Assembly: GCF_001570985.1 (NCBI RefSeq)
Contig: NZ_BCSS01000012.1
Span: forward strand, 1 to 64,000
Reading direction: 5' to 3'
Length of the DNA stretch: 64,000 nucleotides
Source of the DNA: Janibacter limosus NBRC 16128
Lineage (GTDB): Bacteria > Actinomycetota > Actinomycetes > Actinomycetales > Dermatophilaceae
The position numbers were made by a program, and so were the translations under genes. Under the pieces are notes generated by a model. That model was not told the origin of the DNA. It ran no database searches and saw only the letters and a list, made by a program, of their open reading frames with translations. Below are positions 58,209 through 64,000 of the stretch, piece after piece (position 1 is the first letter of the stretch; each line of letters starts with the position of its first letter).

Positions 58209-60377
58209 GTGAGCACCGCCCTGTACCGCCGCTACCGTCCTGAGTCCTTCGCCGACGTCATCGGGCAGGAGCACGTCACCGAGCCCCTGATGCAGGCACT
58301 GCGCTCGGGGCGCGTCAACCACGCCTACCTCTTCTCCGGCCCGCGCGGCTGTGGCAAGACGACGAGCGCGCGCATCCTGGCGCGCTGTCTCAACTGTGAG
58401 CAGGGTCCGACGCCGATCCCGTGCGGCGAGTGCGACTCGTGCACTGCCCTGGCGCGTGGAGGCGCGGGCACGGTCGATGTCATCGAGATCGACGCAGCGA
58501 GCCACGGTGGTGTCGACGACGCCCGTGACCTGCGCGAGCGTGCCTCCTTCGGCCCGGCCCAGAGCCGCTACAAGATCTACATCATCGACGAGGCGCACAT
58601 GGTGACGCCGCAGGGCTTCAACGCCCTGCTCAAGATCGTCGAGGAGCCACCCGAGCACGTGAAGTTCATCTTCGCGACGACCGAGCCGGAGAAGGTCATC
58701 GGCACGATCCGCTCACGTACCCACCACTACCCCTTCCGGCTGGTCCCGCCCGCGCGGTTGCAGGACTACATGGCCGAGCTCTGCACTGCCGAGGGCGTGC
58801 AGGTCGAGCCCGGCGTGCTCTCCTTCGTCGTGCGGGCCGGCGGCGGATCGGTGCGTGACTCGCTCTCCGTCCTCGACCAGCTCATGGCCGGCAGCGACGC
58901 GCAGGGCCTGACCTACGAGCGGGCCGCGGCCCTGCTCGGCTTCACCGACGCCGAGCTGCTCGACTCGGCTGTGACGGCCTTCGGCGCGGGCGATGCCGCA
59001 GGTGTCTTCAAGGTCATCGACTCAGTCATCGAGACCGGCCTGGACCCACGGCGCTTCGTCGAGGACCTGCTCGAGCGGTTCCGCGACCTCATCGTCGTGG
59101 CGGCGGCGCCCGACGGCGCAGCAGCCATCCTGCGTGGACTGCCCGGTGACCAGATCGAGCGGATGCGGCAGCAGTCCGCTGTCTTTGGTGCGGCATCCCT
59201 CTCGCGCGCAGCGGACATCGTCAACGCCGGACTGACCGAGATGACCGGCGCGACCTCACCCCGCGTCCAGCTGGAGATCATCGCGGCCCGTGTCCTGCTG
59301 CCGGCAGCGGCCGGCGAGTCCGGATACGCGGCGCGCCTGGACCGCTTGGAGCGACGGCTCGACGTCGGGGGAGTGCCCACCGGAGACGGCGGCGCTGCAC
59401 CGGCTGTGCAGCGCCGCCCGACACCGGCACCGGCACCTGCATCCGCACCCGCACCCGCACCTGCCGCGCAGCCGGCCCCAGCGCCTGCAGTTGAACCTTC
59501 CGCAGAGCCGGCGGCGGTGTCTGCGCAGTCATCACAGCAGTCGGACGCCACGGAGCCAGCGGCTGCATCCGCGCCGGTCGACTCGATGCCACCGCGTCAG
59601 GAAGCCGCGCCGCAGGTCGACCCCGCACCCGCACCCGCGGCTCCGGTGGTGCCCGAGCGCCCGGTGACACAGGAGCCAGCGGTCGGCGAGGCCGCGCCCG
59701 CAGTGGGTGGGATCGACGTCGAGGCCCTGCGGCGCAGCTGGCCCGATGTGCTCGGTCGGATCTACCAGATGCGTCGAGCCACCTGGACCTTCCTCTCCGA
59801 GCACGCCCAGGTGCTCAGCTACGACGGCCAGCGCCTGGTGCTCGGCATCTCGACGGTGGGTCTGGCCAATGCCTTCCGCATGGGCTCCCACGCGGAGGTC
59901 GTGCGACAAGCGCTCATCGACACCCTCGGGGTGGACGCCCGGGTCGAGGGCACGCTGCATGACATCGGCGCCATGCCCGCGGGTGGTGGGTCGCAGGCCA
60001 CGAGTGCCCCCGCTTCCGCGTCCACCGCTGCCGGTGGTGGCGGCGGTGGATCGGCCGCTCAGAGCGCGGCCGCAGGACCGCGCCAGAGCGCGCCCCCCAG
60101 TGATGTGGGGGTCGCCGCGCCCTCCGGGGGGCCTTCCGGGTCATCCGAGCCTGACTGGGGGAGTGGCCCCGCCAATGCGTCCTCTGCGCCTGCATGGGCA
60201 ACCGCAGCACCCACACCCGCTCCGGAGGTTCCGAGCTCACCGCCGGAGCCCGCAGCGCCCCGCGAGCCGGATGATTCCTCGGTCAGTGACGACGACGAGG
60301 ACATCGTCGACGCTGGTGCGGCCGGCCCGGCAGTCATCGAACGGATCCTCGGCGGCACGGTCATTCGCGAGGAGTGA
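58209..60377 (+). CDS. dnaX: DNA polymerase III subunit gamma/tau
   Basis: The clamp-loader ATPase, 722 residues. Domains: P-loop GPRGCGKTT (44-52), zinc ligands C63, C72, C75, C78, Walker B IYIIDEAHM, sensor regions, DNA_pol3_gamma3. A Pro/Ala-rich linker (~390-500) follows, then a tau-like region with RRSWPDVLGRIYQMRRATWTFL and an acidic disordered C-terminus. I see no slippery A-run for a gamma frameshift, so tau alone is expected. TAGGCT (58196-58201) is 7 nt before the GTG, a leaderless arrangement. recR follows 55 nt later with its own box. Confidence 0.95.
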   Translation: MSTALYRRYRPESFADVIGQEHVTEPLMQALRSGRVNHAYLFSGPRGCGKTTSARILARCLNCEQGPTPIPCGECDSCTALARGGAGTVDVIEIDAASHGGVDDARDLRERASFGPAQSRYKIYIIDEAHMVTPQGFNALLKIVEEPPEHVKFIFATTEPEKVIGTIRSRTHHYPFRLVPPARLQDYMAELCTAEGVQVEPGVLSFVVRAGGGSVRDSLSVLDQLMAGSDAQGLTYERAAALLGFTDAELLDSAVTAFGAGDAAGVFKVIDSVIETGLDPRRFVEDLLERFRDLIVVAAAPDGAAAILRGLPGDQIERMRQQSAVFGAASLSRAADIVNAGLTEMTGATSPRVQLEIIAARVLLPAAAGESGYAARLDRLERRLDVGGVPTGDGGAAPAVQRRPTPAPAPASAPAPAPAAQPAPAPAVEPSAEPAAVSAQSSQQSDATEPAAASAPVDSMPPRQEAAPQVDPAPAPAAPVVPERPVTQEPAVGEAAPAVGGIDVEALRRSWPDVLGRIYQMRRATWTFLSEHAQVLSYDGQRLVLGISTVGLANAFRMGSHAEVVRQALIDTLGVDARVEGTLHDIGAMPAGGGSQATSAPASASTAAGGGGGGSAAQSAAAGPRQSAPPSDVGVAAPSGGPSGSSEPDWGSGPANASSAPAWATAAPTPAPEVPSSPPEPAAPREPDDSSVSDDDEDIVDAGAAGPAVIERILGGTVIREE

Positions 60378-60432
60378 CCGGCGCGCCGCCTCGGTGTCCC
60401 ACGGCGTCGGTGGTTCGGCGTAGGGTCAAGGC

Positions 60433-61032
60433 GTGTACGAAGGCGTGGTCCAGGACCTGATCGACGAGCTCGGGAGACTCCCCGGCGTCGGTCCCAAGAG
60501 TGCCCAGAGGATCGCCTTCCACCTGCTGCAAGCCGATCCGCAGGATGTGCAGCGGCTGGTCCAGACGCTCAGCGACGTCAAGGACAAGGTCACCTTCTGC
60601 GAGACCTGCGGCAATGTTGCCGAGGGGGCGCAGTGCCGCATCTGCGCCGACCCCCGACGTGACGCGACCGCGATCTGTGTCGTCGAGGAGCCCAAGGACG
60701 TCGTGGCGATCGAGCGGACCCGTGAGTTCCGCGGCCGCTATCACGTCCTCGGTGGCGCCATCAGCCCGATGGACGGTGTCGGTCCGGACGACCTGCGCTT
60801 CACCGAGCTCATGGCGCGACTGTCCGACGGCGATGTCGCCGAGGTCATCATCGCCACGGACCCCAACCTCGAGGGCGAGGCGACGGCGTCCTACACGGCG
60901 CGGCTGCTGTCCCCCTTCGACATCAGAGTCACCCGCTTGGCCTCCGGCCTCCCGGTCGGAGGCGACCTCGAGTACGCCGACGAGGTCACCCTGGGCCGGG
61001 CCTTCGAGGGGAGGAAGTTGCTCAATGCCTGA
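60433..61032 (+). CDS. recR: Recombination mediator protein RecR
   Basis: RecFOR-pathway DNA-binding protein, 199 residues. It has the N-terminal HhH ([17 protein letters not shown]), a C4 zinc finger ([16 protein letters not shown]), a Toprim domain ([33 protein letters not shown]) and the C-terminal [17 protein letters not shown]. Start GTG is 6 nt after TAGGGT (60421-60426). It overlaps the DUF5063 gene by 8 nt. dnaX-recR order is conserved in bacteria. Confidence 0.96.
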   Translation: MYEGVVQDLIDELGRLPGVGPKSAQRIAFHLLQADPQDVQRLVQTLSDVKDKVTFCETCGNVAEGAQCRICADPRRDATAICVVEEPKDVVAIERTREFRGRYHVLGGAISPMDGVGPDDLRFTELMARLSDGDVAEVIIATDPNLEGEATASYTARLLSPFDIRVTRLASGLPVGGDLEYADEVTLGRAFEGRKLLNA

Positions 61033-61579
61033 TGAGACCACCCTGCTCGCGGACGAGTGCGCGGCTGAGGCCCGCACGTGGCTGGCCACCGTCGCTGACA
61101 TCGCCTCCGGTGCCGCGCCGGAGAGCGCCATCCCCCTCCTGCTCCTCACGACCAGCCAGGTGCAGCTGGTCGGCGCGCGTCTCGGCGCGATCGCCGATGT
61201 GGTGCTTGATGAGCGCTTCGAGCGCGACCCCGGACCGGACACGGAGCTCGACCCCCTGAGGGTGGGTCTGGCCCAGCTCCTCGAGGGGATCGACGAGTAC
61301 GCGGACGTCGTCGACCCGGTGACCTCCGTCGAGACCACGACGGGGTCCCTGAGCAATGACCTGGCGGATGTCGCCGCGGCCCTGGCCCACGGGCTGGCGC
61401 ACCATGACGCCGGCCGACCGGTCGAAGCCCTGTGGTGGTGGCAGTACAGCTACCTCGCCGACTGGGGGGACCGTGCCGCGATGGCCGTGCGGGTGCTGCA
61501 GACCCTCCTGGCGCACCTGCGCCTCGACGCCGACGCCGACGTGGTCGGCGAGGCTGAGTTCGACGCGCTCCATCCCTGA
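61025..61579 (+). CDS. DUF5063 protein
   Basis: A 184-residue cytosolic protein overlapping the recR end by 8 nt. It is mainly helical ([57 protein letters not shown]); the WWQYSYL...WG block marks DUF5063, usually found next to recR in actinobacteria. A functional link to recombination is likely from conserved linkage, but the biochemical role is unknown. About 200 nt separate it from lysC. Confidence 0.85.
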   Translation: MPDETTLLADECAAEARTWLATVADIASGAAPESAIPLLLLTTSQVQLVGARLGAIADVVLDERFERDPGPDTELDPLRVGLAQLLEGIDEYADVVDPVTSVETTTGSLSNDLADVAAALAHGLAHHDAGRPVEALWWWQYSYLADWGDRAAMAVRVLQTLLAHLRLDADADVVGEAEFDALHP

Positions 61580-61782
61580 CGAACCCCCAGGCCGTCGGGT
61601 GTCGCAGATCTCATCGACAGCAGAGCAGCCCGTCAGCGCGCGTGCTCCAACGTCACGTCTGGGTCTCGACGGGCATCTGTTGGATGGACGCGACGGGGGC
61701 CCGCCCGCTCCGGTCGTTATCCTCTAAGGGCCGCGCCGGTCCGAGTCCGGGCCGGACCCGCGAACAATTCACGGAGCCTTCC

Positions 61783-63057
61783 TTGAGTCTGGTTGTCCAA
61801 AAGTACGGCGGATCGTCGCTGGCTGATGCCGAGAGCATCAAGCGCGTCGCACACCGCATCGTCGAAACCAAAAAGGCCGGTAACGACGTGTGTGTCGTCG
61901 TCTCTGCCATGGGAGACACGACCGACGAGCTGCTCGACCTCGCCGAGCAGGTCTCCCCCGTCCCGCCGCCCCGCGAGATGGACATGCTCCTGACCGCTGG
62001 CGAGCGCATGTCCATGGCACTCGTCGCCATGGCCATCGCGGACCTGGGGCACAGTGTGCGGTCCTTCACCGGCAGTCAGGCCGGCGTCATCACCGATGCC
62101 TCGCACGGCAAGGCCAAGATCATCGACGTGACGCCAGGCCGGATCACCGAGGCCCTGGGCAAGAAGCACATCGTCATCGTCGCCGGGTTTCAGGGCGTCA
62201 GCCAGGGCACCAAGGAGATCACGACCCTCGGTCGTGGCGGCTCGGACACGACCGCCGTGGCGCTGGCTGCGGCCCTCGAGGCCGATGTGTGTGAGATCTA
62301 CACAGACGTGGACGGCATCTTCACCGCCGACCCGCGGATCGTGTCCGCGGCCCACAAGATTGACCGCATCTCCCACGACGAGATGCTCGAGATGGCAGCC
62401 AGCGGCGCCAAGATCCTGCATCTGCGGTGCGTCGAGTACGCGCGCCGCTTCAACATGCCCATCCACGTGCGTTCGTCCTTCTCCTCGAAGGAAGGCACGT
62501 GGGTCCTGCCCCCCGACACTGAAGGAACCGAGGACATGGAAGAACCGATCATCGCCGGAGTCGCCCACGACGACAGCGAGGCCAAGATCACCGTCGTCGG
62601 TGTGCCGGACCAGCCGGGCCGCGCCGGCCAGATCTTCACGACCGTCGCCGAGGCGCAGGTCAACATCGACATGATCGTGCAAAACGTGTCCGAGGCAGAC
62701 ACGTTGCGCACCGACATCTCCTTCACCCTGCCGATGTCCGATGGCCAGGTGGCGGTCGAGGCGCTCATGCGCACCAAGGAGGAGGTCGGCTTCGAGTCGA
62801 TCCAGTACGACGACCAGATCGGCAAGCTCTCGCTCGTCGGCGCCGGCATGCGTACCAACCCGGGGGTCTCCGCGACCTTCTTCCGGGCGCTGGCCGAGGC
62901 CGGGGTCAACATCGAGATGATCTCCACCTCGGAGATCCGCATCTCGGTCGTCACGCGCGCCGACCAGCTCAACGACGCGCTCCAGGCACTGCACACCGCC
63001 TTCGGTCTGGACTCCGACGACGGAGAAGCGATCGTCTACGGGGGCACCGGCCGGTGA
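61783..63057 (+). CDS. lysC: Aspartate kinase (alpha chain)
   Basis: Phosphorylates aspartate, first step to lysine, threonine, methionine and DAP for peptidoglycan. 424 residues: the kinase domain begins [22 protein letters not shown], then [42 protein letters not shown] (ATP/Asp sites) and two ACT regulatory domains (~265-335 and ~345-415). The TTG start at 61783 has CGGAG upstream. An internal ATG yields a beta chain. A TATCCT box (61718-61723) may drive it. The GTGA overlap links it to the asd-like gene. Confidence 0.95.
   Translation: MSLVVQKYGGSSLADAESIKRVAHRIVETKKAGNDVCVVVSAMGDTTDELLDLAEQVSPVPPPREMDMLLTAGERMSMALVAMAIADLGHSVRSFTGSQAGVITDASHGKAKIIDVTPGRITEALGKKHIVIVAGFQGVSQGTKEITTLGRGGSDTTAVALAAALEADVCEIYTDVDGIFTADPRIVSAAHKIDRISHDEMLEMAASGAKILHLRCVEYARRFNMPIHVRSSFSSKEGTWVLPPDTEGTEDMEEPIIAGVAHDDSEAKITVVGVPDQPGRAGQIFTTVAEAQVNIDMIVQNVSEADTLRTDISFTLPMSDGQVAVEALMRTKEEVGFESIQYDDQIGKLSLVGAGMRTNPGVSATFFRALAEAGVNIEMISTSEIRISVVTRADQLNDALQALHTAFGLDSDDGEAIVYGGTGR
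62536..63057 (+). CDS. lysC: Aspartate kinase beta chain from internal start in lysC
   Basis: In-frame ATG at 62536 begins [20 protein letters not shown], aligning with the known beta-subunit start of Corynebacterium LysC. A GAAGGAACC element lies 7-13 nt before it. It would yield 173 residues containing only the two ACT domains, forming the alpha2beta2 enzyme subject to lysine/threonine feedback. Family precedent is strong; direct evidence is the start context only. Confidence 0.65.
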   Translation: MEEPIIAGVAHDDSEAKITVVGVPDQPGRAGQIFTTVAEAQVNIDMIVQNVSEADTLRTDISFTLPMSDGQVAVEALMRTKEEVGFESIQYDDQIGKLSLVGAGMRTNPGVSATFFRALAEAGVNIEMISTSEIRISVVTRADQLNDALQALHTAFGLDSDDGEAIVYGGTGR

Positions 63058-64000
63058 GCCCTCTCCCGTCGCCTTCCATCCGGCCCACGCTGGCCCTAGT
63101 GGGGGCGACGGGGCGCTTCGCGGAGGCGATCGTCTCTGCGTTGGCCCTGCGTGACGACACGTGGGGCGAGATCCGTCTGCTGGCGCCCGGCATGAGCACG
63201 CGGACGCTGAGCATCCGTGGCCAGGAGCAGCCGATCGAGGTGCTGCGCGAGGACTCCTTCGACGGTGTCGACATCGCTCTGTTCAACCTCGCTCCCCAGA
63301 TCACCCATGAGTGGACCGCAGTCGCGGTCGGTGCCGGCGCGGTCGTCGTGGACGCCAGCGCGGCCCACCGCGCCGACCCCGACGTCCCACTCGTGGTGCC
63401 GGGGATCAACTCCGAGTTCGTCGCACAGCGGCCCAAGGGCGTGGTGGCCCTGCCCGGTCCGGTGACATGGGGTCTGATCGATGCGGCCCATGTCCTGCAC
63501 CAGGGCTGGGAGCTGCAGCACCTCGTCGTCACCGGACTGATCGCTGCGGTGTCCAAGTCGGACCGTGGGGTCGCGCGGCTGCGCGAGGAGATGTACACCG
63601 TCGCGGCCGATCCGGCCATCGGGCAGCATCCCGGGGACGTGCGGGCCGCGGTCTCGGACCTGCCCGTCGCCTCCCCGTTCCCTGCCCCCCTGGCGCTCAA
63701 CGTCATCCCGTGGGTCGGGCATGCCGACGAAGGGGGTTACACCTCCGCCGAGCTCGCGGTGAGCGAGGAGGTGCGCAAGGTCCTTGGCCTGCACGACACC
63801 GTCCCCGTCGTCGTCACCCTCGTCCAGGTGCCGGTCGTCCAGGCGCACTCGATGGCGCTGCACGCCCGATGCGCGCGGCCGATCACGATCGACAAGGTAC
63901 GTCAGGCCTGCATCGCGGCACCGGCTCTGGTCCACCTCGACGAGCAGACGGGGGAGGTGCCGACCCCTGTCGACAGTGTCGGCATCGACCCGCGCTTCGT
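63054..64000 (+). CDS. Aspartate-semialdehyde-dehydrogenase-like protein lacking the catalytic Cys (cut by window edge)
   Basis: 315 residues are visible from the GTG overlapping the lysC stop. The fold is that of Asd: [95 protein letters not shown]. But the active-site block that reads ANPNCTT in functional enzymes is ALPGPVTW, so the nucleophile Cys and its Asn partner are missing. The NADP-binding GxxGxVG is altered (GATGRFA), and the GHSE substrate motif is AHSM. It is probably a pseudoenzyme, perhaps regulatory, with a true asd elsewhere or downstream. Confidence 0.75.
   Translation, partial: MSPLPSPSIRPTLALVGATGRFAEAIVSALALRDDTWGEIRLLAPGMSTRTLSIRGQEQPIEVLREDSFDGVDIALFNLAPQITHEWTAVAVGAGAVVVDASAAHRADPDVPLVVPGINSEFVAQRPKGVVALPGPVTWGLIDAAHVLHQGWELQHLVVTGLIAAVSKSDRGVARLREEMYTVAADPAIGQHPGDVRAAVSDLPVASPFPAPLALNVIPWVGHADEGGYTSAELAVSEEVRKVLGLHDTVPVVVTLVQVPVVQAHSMALHARCARPITIDKVRQACIAAPALVHLDEQTGEVPTPVDSVGIDPRF

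Noticed and set aside
59380-59560. Programmed frameshift site in dnaX
   Set aside because: No A-rich slippery heptamer is present; the repeated gcacc/cctgc tract encodes the Pro/Ala linker in one frame.
61580-61782. Lysine riboswitch or attenuator before lysC
   Set aside because: The ~200-nt gap has a possible -10 box and one weak GC stem but no lysine-riboswitch core or leader peptide with Lys codons.

Overview
The window is 64 kb of very GC-rich, densely packed bacterial chromosome. Codon usage, GTG/TTG starts, many leaderless-looking promoters, a bifunctional-type dCTP deaminase, GTP-dependent PEP carboxykinase, a fused isobutyryl-CoA mutase (IcmF) and an Rv0338c-like iron-sulfur reductase all point to an actinobacterium. 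Gene content and protein similarity suggest the Micrococcales, possibly an Intrasporangiaceae/Janibacter-like genus; the genus is inference. I see no prophage, insertion sequence, CRISPR array or plasmid functions. This is ordinary chromosome with metabolic, envelope and information genes.

Left part (1-24.5 kb): a truncated DHA2-type MFS exporter, dcd, an amidase, a membrane-anchored EEP-family hydrolase and a 3-hydroxyisobutyryl-CoA hydrolase-like gene. A four-gene OpuC-type quaternary-amine (osmoprotectant) ABC operon follows. Next come a 1202-residue HdrD-like Fe-S reductase with a long repeat tail, cysK-cysE, a protealysin-like M4 protease with an emfourin-like C-terminal domain, aroQ, a cold-shock gene and an LCP envelope gene. 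pckG lies divergent from two acyl-CoA dehydrogenases. Three tRNA genes (Ser-TGA, Ser-GCT, Arg-ACG) are interspersed.

Middle part (24.5-47 kb): a secreted subtilase; an orphan metal/cobalamin-receptor-like protein with two DUF202 membrane proteins; icmF with a MarR regulator that shares a candidate operator with it; superoxide dismutase; an aminotransferase-crcB-crcB operon; a GPH-type transporter overlapping a sphingosine-phosphate-lyase-like decarboxylase; an IlvG-like thiamine-diphosphate enzyme; pntA-pntB; a PadR-HAAS regulatory pair; upp divergent from tadA; tRNA-Ser(CGA).

Right part (47-64 kb): an envelope LytR_C protein with its partner, a HerA-like ATPase, a WXG-like 617-residue protein overlapping an L-2-hydroxyglutarate oxidase gene, and two overlapping stand-alone condensation-domain proteins. 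The conserved tRNA-Ser(GGA) / SRP RNA / dnaX / recR / DUF5063 / lysC / asd block closes the window. The asd-like gene, cut by the right edge, has lost the catalytic cysteine motif.

Several genes could act together in branched-chain acyl-CoA metabolism (HIBCH-like hydrolase, two acyl-CoA dehydrogenases, IcmF), feeding succinyl-CoA toward PckG. PntAB can supply NADPH. Recurrent sequence signals are TANNNT boxes 6-7 nt before start codons, hairpin terminators ending CCTTCGTCATG, and an over-abundant octamer GCGAAGGG.
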